64,000 nucleotides of DNA from Hahnella aquatica (GCA_965194505.1 OZ239144.1:558001-622000); one strand, 5' to 3'. Shown: positions 40,007 through 50,053, counted from the stretch's first letter. Translations and numbers: made by a program. Notes: generated by a model from the letters alone, not told the origin.

Positions 40007-41404
40007 ATGCCCACGCTCTACGACAAGCTCTGGAATGAGCACGTGGTCCATCAGCAAGACGATGGCACCTGCCTGCTCTACATCGACCGCCATCTGGTGC
40101 ACGAGGTCACGAGCCCACAGGCCTTTGAAGGCCTTGCACTGGCCAATCGCAGCCTGTGGCGAAATGCGGCCAACCTCGCGGTGGTCGACCACAACGTTCC
40201 CACAACCGACCGTAGCAAAGGCATTTCAGACCCCATCTCTCGCCTGCAGGTGGAAACACTGGATGCCAATGCTGCCGCCCACAAGATCACCTACTTCGGC
40301 CTGCGAGACCATCGCCAGGGCATCGTGCATGTCATTGGTCCAGAGCAGGGCGCCACACTGCCGGGCATGACGGTGGTGTGCGGCGACTCGCACACCAGCA
40401 CCCACGGTGCGCTGGCCTGCCTGGCCTTTGGCATTGGCACCTCCGAGGTTGAGCATGTCATGGCCACCCAGTGCCTTCTGATGAACAAGGCCAAGTCGAT
40501 GCTGATCTCCGTCGATGGTGAACTGCGCCCTGGTGTCACGGCCAAGGATGTCGTGCTGGCCATCATCGGCAAGATCGGCACGGCCGGCGGCACCGGCTAT
40601 GCCATTGAGTTCGGTGGCAGTGCCATTCGTGGTCTCTCGGTGGAAGGCCGCATGAGCATCTGCAACATGGCCATTGAAGCGGGCGCCCGAGCGGGCATGG
40701 TGGCCTTCGATGACAAGACCCTGGAATTCGTGCGTGGCAAGCCCCTTGCGCCAACCGGTGCCGAGTGGGATCAGGCCGTGGCCTATTGGCGCAGCCTGCA
40801 CTCCGACCCAGATGCCGTCTTCGATCGTGTTGTAAACCTGGTGGCCGAAGAGATCGAGCCTCAGGTGACCTGGGGCACTTCGCCCGAGATGGTGCTGCCC
40901 GTCGGTGCCAGCGTGCCGGATCCCGCCAAGGAGGCCGACGCCACCCGGCGAGAGGGCATGGAGCGGGCGCTGGCCTACATGGGCTTGTCGCCCAACACAC
41001 CCCTCACCCAGATCGAGGTCGACAAGGTCTTCATTGGCTCGTGCACCAACTCCCGCATCGAGGACATCCGTGCGGCAGCCGCGGTGGTCAAGGGCCGCAA
41101 GAAGTCGGATCGAGTCAAGCTCGCGCTCGTGGTGCCAGGCTCGGGCCTGGTCAAGGCGCAGGCCGAGGCCGAGGGTCTGCACCAGGTGTTTATCGATGCG
41201 GGCTTCGAGTGGCGCGAGCCAGGCTGCTCCATGTGCCTGGCGATGAACGCAGATCGGTTGGAGCCGGGCGAGCGCTGTGCCTCGACCAGCAACCGGAACT
41301 TTGAGGGCCGGCAGGGTGCAGGCGGACGCACGCACCTGGTCTCGCCAGCCATGGCGGCTGCAGCCGGCGTGGCCGGTCATTTTGTCGACGTGAGGACTTT
41401 CTAA
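40007..41404 (+). CDS. leuC: 3-isopropylmalate dehydratase large subunit
   Basis: A 465-residue aconitase-family protein of leucine synthesis. Visible hallmarks: CGDSHTSTHGA, and the [4Fe-4S] ligands in FIGSCTNSR and GCSMCLAMN. It works with LeuD, encoded next after one base. Substrate is 2-isopropylmalate. No transposed or missing residues are apparent. Confidence 0.98.
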   Translation: MPTLYDKLWNEHVVHQQDDGTCLLYIDRHLVHEVTSPQAFEGLALANRSLWRNAANLAVVDHNVPTTDRSKGISDPISRLQVETLDANAAAHKITYFGLRDHRQGIVHVIGPEQGATLPGMTVVCGDSHTSTHGALACLAFGIGTSEVEHVMATQCLLMNKAKSMLISVDGELRPGVTAKDVVLAIIGKIGTAGGTGYAIEFGGSAIRGLSVEGRMSICNMAIEAGARAGMVAFDDKTLEFVRGKPLAPTGAEWDQAVAYWRSLHSDPDAVFDRVVNLVAEEIEPQVTWGTSPEMVLPVGASVPDPAKEADATRREGMERALAYMGLSPNTPLTQIEVDKVFIGSCTNSRIEDIRAAAAVVKGRKKSDRVKLALVVPGSGLVKAQAEAEGLHQVFIDAGFEWREPGCSMCLAMNADRLEPGERCASTSNRNFEGRQGAGGRTHLVSPAMAAAAGVAGHFVDVRTF

Positions 41405-41405
41405 C

Positions 41406-42068
41406 ATGACCCCCTTGAACCTTCATGAGGGCCTGGTCCTTCCCATGGACCGCGCCAATGTCGACACCGACGCCATCATCCCCAAGCAGTTTCTGAAGTC
41501 GATCAAGCGGGCGGGCTTTGGCCCGTATCTGTTCGATGCCTGGCGCTATGCCGATGAGGGCCAGCCCGGCATGGACTGCGCCGCGCGGCCCCTGCGGCCA
41601 GAGTTTGTGCTCAACCAGCCACGCTTCAAGGGCGCAAGCATTCTGCTGGCGCGGCAGAACTTTGGCTGCGGCTCCTCTCGTGAGCATGCGCCATGGGCCC
41701 TGGAAGACTACGGCTTTCGAGTGCTGATTGCCCCCTCGTTTGCAGACATCTTCTTCAACAACTGCCAGAAGAACGGCATCCTGCCCATCGTGCTGGCCGA
41801 GGCTGATGTCGAGCAACTCTTTCAGATGACAGCATCTCAAGAGGGCTTTCGACTGCGGGTCGATCTGGCTGCGCAGCAACTGAGTTCCCTCGATGGCCAG
41901 TTCACCCGCGGCTTTGAGGTCGATGCCTTTCGCAAGTACTGCCTCATGAATGGCCTGGACGACATCGGGCTCACCCTGCAGAAGGCCGACATCATCAAGG
42001 CCTTTGAGGCCAAACGCCTGGTGAGCAAGCCCTGGCTGGCCAGAGACTTACACGCAACCTTGGGATGA
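41406..42068 (+). CDS. leuD: 3-isopropylmalate dehydratase small subunit
   Basis: A 220-residue swivelling domain of isopropylmalate isomerase: VLPMDRANVDTDAIIPKQFL near the start and QNFGCGSSREHAPWAL. It forms the active enzyme with LeuC. Its stop overlaps the leuB start by four bases. Confidence 0.98.
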   Translation: MTPLNLHEGLVLPMDRANVDTDAIIPKQFLKSIKRAGFGPYLFDAWRYADEGQPGMDCAARPLRPEFVLNQPRFKGASILLARQNFGCGSSREHAPWALEDYGFRVLIAPSFADIFFNNCQKNGILPIVLAEADVEQLFQMTASQEGFRLRVDLAAQQLSSLDGQFTRGFEVDAFRKYCLMNGLDDIGLTLQKADIIKAFEAKRLVSKPWLARDLHATLG

Positions 42069-43153
42069 CCATGAAACACCTTCACATTGCGGTCTTGCCC
42101 GGAGACGGCATTGGGCCAGAGATCACTGCACAGGCCGTGGCCGTGCTCGAGCGCATGGCCGAGCAAGGCCGCTTTGGGCTCACCCTGGAGCATGCGCCGG
42201 TGGGCGGTGCGGGCTATCACGCGAGTGGCCATCCGCTGCCGCCGGCCACCCTGGCTCTGTGCCAGAAGGCCGATGCCATTTTGTTCGGTGCGGTGGGCGA
42301 CTTCGCGCTCGACCATTTGCCGCGCGAGCTGCGTCCCGAGCAGGCCATTCTTGGCCTGCGCAAGGCGCTCAACCTCTTTGCCAACCTGCGGCCCGCCATG
42401 ATCTACCCCGAGCTTGCCGAGGCCTCCAGCCTCAAGCCAGAGGTCGTCTCGGGCCTGGACCTCCTCATTCTTCGGGAGCTCACGGGCGACATTTATTTTG
42501 GCCAGCCCCGCGGCATTCGTGTGCTTGAGAACGGCGAGCGCGAAGGCTTTGACACCATGGTCTATCGCGAGAGCGAGATCGAGCGCATCGGTCGGGTGGC
42601 CTTCGAGGCGGCCCGCAAGCGTGGCCACAAGCTGTGTTCGGTGGACAAGGCCAATGTCTTGGAGACCACCCAACTCTGGCGCGATGTCATGACCAAGCTC
42701 GGAGAGTCCTATCCAGACGTGGCCCTGAGCCACATGTATGTCGACAATGCCGCCATGCAGCTCTTGAAGAACCCCAAGCAGTTCGATGTCATGGTCACGG
42801 GCAATATGTTTGGTGACATTTTGTCGGATGAGGCCTCGATGCTCACGGGCTCGATTGGCATGCTGCCCTCGGCCTCACTCGACGCCAACAACAAGGGCCT
42901 TTACGAGCCGATCCACGGTTCTGCGCCAGACATCGCAGGCCAGGACAAGGCCAACCCTTTGGCCACGATTCTCTCGGCCGCCATGATGCTGCGCTACAGC
43001 TTTGGCCTGCTCGAAGAGGCCACGGCCATCGAGACGGCCGTGCGCAAGGTGCTCGCCGATGGTCTGGCCACCGGCGACATCGCCAGGGCTGGGTGCCGCA
43101 TGGTGGGCACCTGTGAGATGGGCGCAGCCGTGGTGGCTGCATTGGAGAATTGA
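42065..43153 (+). CDS. leuB: 3-isopropylmalate dehydrogenase
   Basis: A 362-residue NAD-dependent beta-decarboxylating dehydrogenase, the third leucine step. Motifs: IAVLPGDGIGPEIT near the N-terminus, RELTGDIYFGQPRG, and MFGDILSDEASML with the metal-binding aspartates, then EPIHGSAPDIAGQ. The frame begins ATG-ACC-ATG; the first ATG overlaps leuD, the second (42071) is equally plausible. Confidence 0.98.
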   Translation: MTMKHLHIAVLPGDGIGPEITAQAVAVLERMAEQGRFGLTLEHAPVGGAGYHASGHPLPPATLALCQKADAILFGAVGDFALDHLPRELRPEQAILGLRKALNLFANLRPAMIYPELAEASSLKPEVVSGLDLLILRELTGDIYFGQPRGIRVLENGEREGFDTMVYRESEIERIGRVAFEAARKRGHKLCSVDKANVLETTQLWRDVMTKLGESYPDVALSHMYVDNAAMQLLKNPKQFDVMVTGNMFGDILSDEASMLTGSIGMLPSASLDANNKGLYEPIHGSAPDIAGQDKANPLATILSAAMMLRYSFGLLEEATAIETAVRKVLADGLATGDIARAGCRMVGTCEMGAAVVAALEN

Positions 43154-43155
43154 GC

Positions 43156-44277
43156 ATGAAGCGACTCGGACTGGTGGGGTGGCGGGGCATGGTGGGCTCC
43201 GTGCTGATGCAGCGCATGCAGGAAGAGGGCGATTTCGACCACGTCGAGCCCACCTTCTTTTCCACCTCCAATGCAGGTGGCCAGGCTCCCGTGGTGGGCG
43301 GCCGCTCGGGTGTGCTGGCAGCGGCCGACAACCTGGAGGCGCTTGCGGCACAAGAGATCATCATCAGCTGCCAGGGCGGCGACTACACCAACGACATCTA
43401 CCCCCGGCTGCGCGCCATGGGCTGGTCTGGTCATTGGATCGATGCGGCCTCGGCCTTGCGCATGAAGGACGATGCGGTGCTCATCCTCGATCCGGTGAAT
43501 CGTCCGGTCATTGATGCAGCACTCAACAAGGGTGCACGCACCTGGGTCGGTGGCAACTGCACGGTGAGCCTGATGCTCATGGCCATGGGCGGGCTGTTTC
43601 GTGCTGGACTTGTGGACTGGATGTCGGTCATGAGCTACCAGGCGGCCTCGGGCGCGGGCGCCCAGAACATGCGTGAACTGCTCGAGCAAATGGGTGCCCT
43701 GCGCGACAGCGTGGCCCAGGAGCTTGCAGACCCTCAGAGCGCCATTCTGGAGATCGATCGCAAGGTCACGCAGACCCTGCGCAGTCCGGGCTTGCCGGTC
43801 TCCAATTTCCGGGGTGTGCCCCTGGCGGGAAGCCTCATTCCCTGGATCGATGTGCCGGTGGAGCACGGCCAGACCAAAGAGGAGTGGAAGGGTGGTGCCG
43901 AGGCCAACAAGATTCTGGGCCACCCACCCTTTCGAACCCCTGGCTCGGTGCCCATTGATGGCCTGTGTGTTCGGGTGGGCGCCATGCGTTGTCACTCTCA
44001 GGCGCTCACCGTCAAGCTCAAGAAGGACGTGCCGCTCTCCGAGGTGGAGTCACTCATTCAGGGCGCAAACGACTGGGTGCGGCTCGTGCCCAACGACCGT
44101 GAGCAGACCGAGAGAGACCTCACGCCTGCGGCGGTGAGCGGCCAGATGCATGTGCCGGTGGGGCGGGTTCGCAAGATGGCCATGGGCCCGGAATTCTTGG
44201 CGGCCTTCACCTGTGGCGACCAGTTGCTCTGGGGCGCAGCCGAGCCCTTGCGCCGCATGCTGCGCATCCTGCTCTAG
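43156..44277 (+). CDS. asd: Aspartate-semialdehyde dehydrogenase
   Basis: A 373-residue enzyme of the lysine, threonine and methionine pathways: LVGWRGMVGSVLMQRM (nucleotide site), active-site Cys in VGGNCTVSLMLMAMGGLF, and CHSQALTVKL with the catalytic His nearby. It follows leuB by two bases. In many Burkholderiales the long fimV gene comes next; here truA follows directly. Confidence 0.97.
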   Translation: MKRLGLVGWRGMVGSVLMQRMQEEGDFDHVEPTFFSTSNAGGQAPVVGGRSGVLAAADNLEALAAQEIIISCQGGDYTNDIYPRLRAMGWSGHWIDAASALRMKDDAVLILDPVNRPVIDAALNKGARTWVGGNCTVSLMLMAMGGLFRAGLVDWMSVMSYQAASGAGAQNMRELLEQMGALRDSVAQELADPQSAILEIDRKVTQTLRSPGLPVSNFRGVPLAGSLIPWIDVPVEHGQTKEEWKGGAEANKILGHPPFRTPGSVPIDGLCVRVGAMRCHSQALTVKLKKDVPLSEVESLIQGANDWVRLVPNDREQTERDLTPAAVSGQMHVPVGRVRKMAMGPEFLAAFTCGDQLLWGAAEPLRRMLRILL

Positions 44278-44298
44278 CCCCAGGCCGCGAGTCCCGTC

Positions 44299-45069
44299 AT
44301 GCGCATTGCCCTGGGCCTGGCCTACGATGGCACCGGCCTTCAGGGCTATCAGACCCAGCCGGGTGGAGCCACGGTGCAGGATCAGCTCGAGGCTGCGCTG
44401 GCACGCTTCTGCGAGACGGCGGTGCCCACGGTGGCAGCCGGTCGTACCGATGCCGGTGTTCATGCCCAGGGGCAGGTCGTGCACCTGGATGCGCCCTGCG
44501 AGCGCCCGCTCTGGAGCTGGGTGCGCGGCGTCAACACTTTTCTGTCTGCATCCATTCGCGTGCGATGGGCCGCGCCAGTGCCCGACGACTTTCATGCCCG
44601 CTTTTCGGCCCGGTCACGCACCTACCGCTATCGCATTCACAACGAGCCGGTGGACTGCCCCCTGCGGGCGCGCTTTTCCACCTGGGTGTTCCAGCCCCTG
44701 ATGCTCGAGCCCATGCGGGCCGCCGCCCAGCGGGTGATTGGCGAGCATGACTTCACCAGCTTTCGGGCGGCAGAGTGCCAGGCCAGCAGTCCCATTCGCA
44801 GGCTTGATCGCTTCGAGGTCCATCAGCATGGCACCGACATCTGGGTGGAGGTGGAGGCCAACGCCTTTCTGCACCACATGGTTCGCAACCTGGTGGGCAG
44901 CATCATCGAGGTGGGCCGTGGCGCCCAGCCGGTGGGCTGGCTTCGAAGTCTCTTGGAAGCCAAGGATCGAACCGCCGCAGCCCGCACCTTTCCCGCCCAA
45001 GGCCTTTGCCTGTGGTCGGTGGCGTACGATCACATCTTTGTTGCAGAGCCCCCAATTCCCCTCCCATGA
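44299..45069 (+). CDS. truA: tRNA pseudouridine synthase A
   Basis: A 256-residue enzyme modifying tRNA positions 38-40. The catalytic Asp is in AAGRTDAGVHAQGQVVH; other motifs are RSRTYRYRI and VEANAFLHHMVRNLVG. It lies 21 bases after asd and its stop overlaps trpF by four bases. Confidence 0.97.
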   Translation: MRIALGLAYDGTGLQGYQTQPGGATVQDQLEAALARFCETAVPTVAAGRTDAGVHAQGQVVHLDAPCERPLWSWVRGVNTFLSASIRVRWAAPVPDDFHARFSARSRTYRYRIHNEPVDCPLRARFSTWVFQPLMLEPMRAAAQRVIGEHDFTSFRAAECQASSPIRRLDRFEVHQHGTDIWVEVEANAFLHHMVRNLVGSIIEVGRGAQPVGWLRSLLEAKDRTAAARTFPAQGLCLWSVAYDHIFVAEPPIPLP

Positions 45070-45737
45070 GAACCCGCATCAAGATCTGTGGCATCACCCG
45101 TGTCGAGGACGCGCAGGCTGCTGCGGCCTTGGGCGCGGATGCCATTGGCCTGGTCTTCTATCCGAAGAGCCCACGGGCCGTGGGGCTGGAGCAGGCCCAA
45201 TGCCTGGCCAAGGCAGTGGCTCCTTGGATGTCGGTGGTGGGCCTCTTCGTGAATGCAGCGCGTGCGCAGGTGCTCGAGACGGCCAAGGCCGTGGGCCTCT
45301 CGCACATTCAATTGCACGGCGATGAAGACCCGGCAGCCTGCCAAGACCTGGGTCGTCCCGTGGTGAAAGCCCTTCGTGTCTCTGCCGCCACCACCGCGGA
45401 GGGACTGATAACATTGGTCAATCAGTTCCAGGACGACGCCACCCTGCTGTTTGATGCAGATTCCAGCGGGTTTGGTGGCAGCGGAATGGCATTCGATTGG
45501 CAGATTTTGAAAGATGTTGGGCCACATTTGCCGACAAATTGGGTCCTCAGCGGGGGGTTGGAGGCTGGCTCGGTGGCACAGGCCATCGCCACGCTGGCCC
45601 CGCCCGCGGTCGATGTGTCGAGTGGCGTGGAACAACTTTTGGGTGGCGCACCGGTGAAGGGTGTGAAGGATGTGGATCGAATGAAGGCATTTGTGAACGC
45701 CGTGGCGAGAGCCGATGGCCCAAGGAGCAATGAGTGA
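45066..45737 (+). CDS. trpF: Phosphoribosylanthranilate isomerase
   Basis: A 223-residue TIM-barrel enzyme of tryptophan synthesis: RIKICGITRVEDAQAAA (catalytic Cys), IGLVFYPKSPRAV, IQLHGDE, and VDVSSGVE near the C-terminus. The start at 45066 overlaps the truA stop. It is the first of three trp genes, with trpB overlapping by four bases. Confidence 0.97.
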   Translation: MRTRIKICGITRVEDAQAAAALGADAIGLVFYPKSPRAVGLEQAQCLAKAVAPWMSVVGLFVNAARAQVLETAKAVGLSHIQLHGDEDPAACQDLGRPVVKALRVSAATTAEGLITLVNQFQDDATLLFDADSSGFGGSGMAFDWQILKDVGPHLPTNWVLSGGLEAGSVAQAIATLAPPAVDVSSGVEQLLGGAPVKGVKDVDRMKAFVNAVARADGPRSNE

Positions 45738-46945
45738 AACCGAACGACCTGCCTTACAACCTGCCCGATGCTGCGGGACATTTCGGCCCCTACGGTGGCA
45801 GCTTCGTCTCCGAGACGCTCAGCCATGCGCTGGAAGAACTTCGCCGTGTCTATGCAGAAACCCAGCACGACGAGGCCTTCCAGGCCGAGTTCCACCGGGA
45901 GCTCAAACATTTTGTGGGCCGCCCCAGCCCGATCTATCACGCCAAGCGCTGGTCCCAGGACCTTGGCGGGGCGCAGATCTATTTCAAGCGGGAAGACTTA
46001 AACCACACGGGTGCCCACAAGGTGAACAACACCATTGGCCAGGCCCTGGTGGCCCGGCGCATGGGCAAGCCCAGGGTCATTGCCGAGACAGGTGCCGGTC
46101 AGCATGGCGTGGCCACCGCCACCGTGGCCGCTCGGTTTGGCATGCGCTGCACCGTCTACATGGGGTCTACCGATGTGGCCCGCCAGGCAGCAAACGTCTA
46201 TCGCATGAAGCTACTGGGTGCCGAGGTGGTGCCTGTTGAGAGCGGCTCCAAGACACTGAAAGATGCGCTCAATGAGGCCATGCGCGACTGGGTCACGAAT
46301 GTCGAAGACACCTTCTACATCATTGGCACCGTGGCGGGCCCGCACCCCTACCCGATGATGGTGCGCGATTTCAATTCGGTGGTGGGCAAGGAGTGCCTCT
46401 GGCAGATGCCCGAGATGGTGGGCCGGCAGCCCGACATGGTCGTGGCCTGCGTGGGCGGTGGCAGCAATGCCATGGGCATTTTCTACGACTACATCAATGA
46501 GCCCAATGTGGCCCTGATCGGGGTCGAGGCTGGTGGCCATGGAGTGAACTCCGGCCACCATGCTGCCTCGCTCTCGGCCGGCACGCCGGGCGTGCTGCAT
46601 GGCAACCGCACCTATCTGCTCCAAGATGCCAATGGCCAGATTCAAGAGACGCATTCGGTCTCTGCGGGCCTGGACTACCCTGGCGTGGGGCCCGAGCATG
46701 CCTGGCTCAAGGATTCCGGCCGTGCGCAGTACGTGCCCATCAATGATGACGAAGCCCTGGCGGCCTTTCACACGTGTTGCCGCACCGAGGGCATCATCCC
46801 CGCGCTCGAGACCAGCCATGCGCTGGCCTATGCCGCCAAGGTGGCCCCGAGCCTGCCCAAGGACAAGGTCATTCTGGTGAACTTGTCTGGCCGCGGCGAC
46901 AAAGACATGCACACGGTGGCCCAGGCCAGCGGCCTCGCACTCTGA
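45734..46945 (+). CDS. trpB: Tryptophan synthase beta subunit
   Basis: A 403-residue PLP enzyme joining indole and serine. The PLP lysine is in REDLNHTGAHKVNNTIGQ, the phosphate loop in VGGGSNAMG. It starts at a GTG that overlaps the trpF stop, with AAGGAG upstream. trpA follows after two bases. Confidence 0.98.
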   Translation: MKPNDLPYNLPDAAGHFGPYGGSFVSETLSHALEELRRVYAETQHDEAFQAEFHRELKHFVGRPSPIYHAKRWSQDLGGAQIYFKREDLNHTGAHKVNNTIGQALVARRMGKPRVIAETGAGQHGVATATVAARFGMRCTVYMGSTDVARQAANVYRMKLLGAEVVPVESGSKTLKDALNEAMRDWVTNVEDTFYIIGTVAGPHPYPMMVRDFNSVVGKECLWQMPEMVGRQPDMVVACVGGGSNAMGIFYDYINEPNVALIGVEAGGHGVNSGHHAASLSAGTPGVLHGNRTYLLQDANGQIQETHSVSAGLDYPGVGPEHAWLKDSGRAQYVPINDDEALAAFHTCCRTEGIIPALETSHALAYAAKVAPSLPKDKVILVNLSGRGDKDMHTVAQASGLAL

Positions 46946-46947
46946 GC

Positions 46948-47775
46948 ATGGGCCGTCTGTCGATTGTTTTTCAGGAGTTGGCGCAGGCCGGTCGCACGGC
47001 GCTCATTCCGTACTTCACGGCTGGCGATCCATCTCGGGAGCAGACCCTCGAGGTCATGCATGCGCTGGTCGAGGGCGGGGCCGATGTCATCGAGCTTGGC
47101 GTGCCGTTTTCCGACCCCATGGCCGATGGTCCTGTCATTCAGCGCTCCAGCGAGCGCGCGCTCGCCCGGGGGGTGCGTCTGCAAGACTGCCTCGATTGGG
47201 TGGCCGCATTTCGCAAGACCAATCAGAAAACGCCGGTGGTGCTCATGGGCTATGCCAACCCGGTGGAGCAATACGGAACGGCTGCCTTTGTGAAGGCGGC
47301 GGTGGCCTCGGGTGTGGATGGCGTGCTGGTGGTGGATTACCCCCCTGAGGAGTGCGAGGCCTTCAGCCAGGCCTGTCATGAGGGCGGGCTCGATGTCATT
47401 TTTCTGTTGGCGCCCACGTCCACCGAAACACGGATGGACCAGGTCGCGCGCCTGGGATCGGGCTACCTTTACTACGTGTCGCTCAAGGGGGTGACGGGCG
47501 CCGCAACCCTGGACACCCAGGCGGTGGCCGACCGTGTGGCCGTGATCCGCAGGCACACCACCATGCCCATTGGCGTGGGCTTTGGCATCTCCGATGCGGC
47601 CTCGGCCAAGGCCGTGGCCCAGCATGCCGATGCCGTGGTCATTGGCAGTGCGCTCATCAAGACGATGGAGGCATCGGTGGCACGGGCTGCCAACCCGGTG
47701 GCCGATCTTCGAGCATTCATGACGGACATTCGCAGTGCACTGGATGAACACTCAAAACTGGGGCAGGCCGCATGA
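46948..47775 (+). CDS. trpA: Tryptophan synthase alpha subunit
   Basis: A 275-residue TIM-barrel lyase that releases indole from indole-glycerol phosphate: ALIPYFTAGDPSREQT, VIELGVPFSDPMADGPVIQ (catalytic Glu and Asp), and GVGFGISDAASAKAV. It overlaps accD by four bases. Confidence 0.98.
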   Translation: MGRLSIVFQELAQAGRTALIPYFTAGDPSREQTLEVMHALVEGGADVIELGVPFSDPMADGPVIQRSSERALARGVRLQDCLDWVAAFRKTNQKTPVVLMGYANPVEQYGTAAFVKAAVASGVDGVLVVDYPPEECEAFSQACHEGGLDVIFLLAPTSTETRMDQVARLGSGYLYYVSLKGVTGAATLDTQAVADRVAVIRRHTTMPIGVGFGISDAASAKAVAQHADAVVIGSALIKTMEASVARAANPVADLRAFMTDIRSALDEHSKLGQAA

Positions 47776-48632
47776 GCTGGATTGAAAAGATCCTGCCGCC
47801 CCGCATCCAGCCCACGGAGGGCCGCCGCCGCAGTGTGCCCGAGGGCGTCTGGCTCAAGTGCCCCTCCTGCGATGCCGTGCTCTACCGGGACGACCTCGAG
47901 AAGAACCTCCAGGTCTGCCCCTCGTGCGCCCATCACATGCGGATCAAGGCGCGCACCCGGCTCGACCAGCTCCTCGATGCCGAGGGCCGTGAAGAGATTG
48001 GCCAGGAGGTGCTGCCCCTCGACAGCCTGAAGTTTAAAGACAGTCGCAAGTATCCCGAGCGCCTCTCGGAGGCGCAGTCGGAGACCGGTGAGACCGATGC
48101 AATGGTGGTCATGTCAGGCACGGTGCGCGGGGTACCCGTGGTGGTAGCCTGCTTTGAGTTTGAGTTCATGGGCGGCTCCATGGGCTCGGTGGTGGGCGAG
48201 CGTTTTGTTCGCGGCGTGGAGCGCGCCATGGCCACCGGTGCAGCCTTTGTCTCGATCAGTGCCAGCGGTGGTGCACGCATGCAGGAGGGCTTGCTCTCGC
48301 TCATGCAGATGGCCAAGACCACTGCAGCCCTTCAACAATTGGCCCAGGCACGGCTGCCATATGTCTCGGTCCTCACCGATCCCACCATGGGAGGTGTGTC
48401 GGCCAGCTTCGCATTCGTGGCCGACATCGTCATTGCGGAGCCCAAGGCACTCATCGGATTCGCTGGCCCGCGTGTGATCGAGCAGACCGTTCGAGAGAAG
48501 CTCCCGGAGGGCTTCCAGCGCGCAGAGTTCTTGCTGCAAAAGGGTGCCATCGACCGCATCGTGGATCGTCGCAAGCTGCCAGATGAACTGGCCGAGATGA
48601 TCTCTCTGTTGATGCAGCCCGCACGCGCGTAA
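47772..48632 (+). CDS. accD: Acetyl-CoA carboxylase carboxyltransferase beta subunit
   Basis: A 286-residue protein with the N-terminal zinc ribbon (CPSCDAVLYRDDLEKNLQVC in parts, then PSCAHH) and the crotonase-like body (SGGARMQEGLLSLMQMAKT, DPTMGGVSASFAF). It makes malonyl-CoA with AccA; accA is not in the window. The trpA-accD-folC order is common in beta- and gammaproteobacteria. Confidence 0.97.
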   Translation: MSWIEKILPPRIQPTEGRRRSVPEGVWLKCPSCDAVLYRDDLEKNLQVCPSCAHHMRIKARTRLDQLLDAEGREEIGQEVLPLDSLKFKDSRKYPERLSEAQSETGETDAMVVMSGTVRGVPVVVACFEFEFMGGSMGSVVGERFVRGVERAMATGAAFVSISASGGARMQEGLLSLMQMAKTTAALQQLAQARLPYVSVLTDPTMGGVSASFAFVADIVIAEPKALIGFAGPRVIEQTVREKLPEGFQRAEFLLQKGAIDRIVDRRKLPDELAEMISLLMQPARA

Positions 48633-48637
48633 CGCGT

Positions 48638-50053
48638 ATGCCCATGGGCGATGCCACGGCCGCTTCCCTGGCCTTGGCCCAATGGCTTCAAAGACTCGAG
48701 TCCGCCTCCATGCCTGGCGTGTCGAGGCCCGGCATGCGCATGGCCTTGGACGATGTTCGCGCAGTGGCCCAGGCCATGTCCTTCGACTTCGATGCCACGG
48801 GCCTTCGGCTCGCCTGTCGTGTGATTGTGGTGGGCGGCACAAACGGAAAGGGCTCGACCTGCGCCTTTCTCGAGGCCATGGCCAGTCAGGCAGGCTACCG
48901 AACGGCGGTCTATTCATCCCCACACCTGTTGCGCTTTGAGGAGCGGCTGCGGCTTCAAGGCCAGGACAGCGAGGCCTCGGACTGGGTAGTCGCCTTCGAG
49001 GCGGTGGGCCGGGCCACCGAGAAGGCCGGCGCATCGCTCACCTACTTTGAGTGGGTGACCCTGGCCGCCTTCGACATGGTGCGCCGACAGCCCTTGGACT
49101 TGGCCATCTTTGAGATTGGCATGGGCGGCCGACTCGATGCCGTGAACTTGCTGGCCAATGACGTGGCTGTGCTCACCTCGATCGACCTCGACCACCAGGC
49201 CTTTCTTGGCGGAACCCGAGAGCAAATTGGATGGGAGAAGGCCCACATTGCCCGGCCTGGCCGGCCCCTGATCGTGGGCGACCCCGTACCCCCGCCCACG
49301 GTTGCAGTGGTGGCGCAGACCATTGGGGCAGACCTGTGGCAGTTCGGGGTGGACTTCAACTACCAGGGCGATCGGCAACAGTGGAGCTGGCGCGGCCGCG
49401 GACAGGCCCGCCATGCCATGGCCTATCCGGCGCTTCGGGGCATGAACCAGTTGCTCAATGCATCGGCTGCACTGGCTGCGCTGGCGGCACTGCAGGAGCA
49501 GCTGCCCGTCAACCAGGGGGCGGTGCGCGCGGGCCTGGGGCTCGTGTCACTGCCCGGCCGATTCCAGGTGCTGCCCGGTCAGCCCGCGGTGGTCCTCGAT
49601 GTGGGCCACAACCCCCATGCGGCCGGTGTGCTCGCGAGCAATTTGGATCAGATGGGATTCTTTCCGAAGACCTTGGCCGTGGTGGGCATGCTCGCCGACA
49701 AGGATGCCCCGGGCGTGTTTGCGCCATTGGTCTCCAAGGTGGACGCCTGGTTTTTGGCGAGCCTCGAGGGGGAAGGCTTGGGCGCGCGAGCCCAGAGGGC
49801 CCAGGCCTTGGCCGAGCAACTCGCCCCGCTGCTGATCCCTGTGCAGGCTGCAAGGGTCAAGGATGGGCTCCCCGCCGTCGCGGTGCATTGTCTGGATTCA
49901 CCAGTGCAGGCCTTTGCCGCAGCGGCAGGGCAGGCCGACCCGAGTGATAGACTCGTGGTGTTTGGGTCCTTTGTCACCGTCGCAGCTGTATGGCCCGCGG
50001 CACAACAGATAGGTCAGGCTCCTCACGCCCCTCGCGCCCCCGATGCCCGCTGA
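48638..50053 (+). CDS. folC: Folylpolyglutamate / dihydrofolate synthase
   Basis: A 471-residue Mur-ligase-like enzyme: VGGTNGKGSTCAFLEA (P-loop), YSSPHLLRFEER, EIGMGGRLDAVN, and C-terminal LDVGHNPHAAG. It adds glutamates to folate. Its 3' end overlaps the SPOR-protein gene by 11 bases. Confidence 0.96.
   Translation: MPMGDATAASLALAQWLQRLESASMPGVSRPGMRMALDDVRAVAQAMSFDFDATGLRLACRVIVVGGTNGKGSTCAFLEAMASQAGYRTAVYSSPHLLRFEERLRLQGQDSEASDWVVAFEAVGRATEKAGASLTYFEWVTLAAFDMVRRQPLDLAIFEIGMGGRLDAVNLLANDVAVLTSIDLDHQAFLGGTREQIGWEKAHIARPGRPLIVGDPVPPPTVAVVAQTIGADLWQFGVDFNYQGDRQQWSWRGRGQARHAMAYPALRGMNQLLNASAALAALAALQEQLPVNQGAVRAGLGLVSLPGRFQVLPGQPAVVLDVGHNPHAAGVLASNLDQMGFFPKTLAVVGMLADKDAPGVFAPLVSKVDAWFLASLEGEGLGARAQRAQALAEQLAPLLIPVQAARVKDGLPAVAVHCLDSPVQAFAAAAGQADPSDRLVVFGSFVTVAAVWPAAQQIGQAPHAPRAPDAR

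Noticed and set aside
40226..41407. A 393-codon minus-strand frame
   Set aside because: Antisense to leuC; long shadow frames are expected in DNA this rich in G+C.
42994..43995. A 333-codon minus-strand frame
   Set aside because: Antisense to asd and the end of leuB; His/Gln-rich shadow composition.
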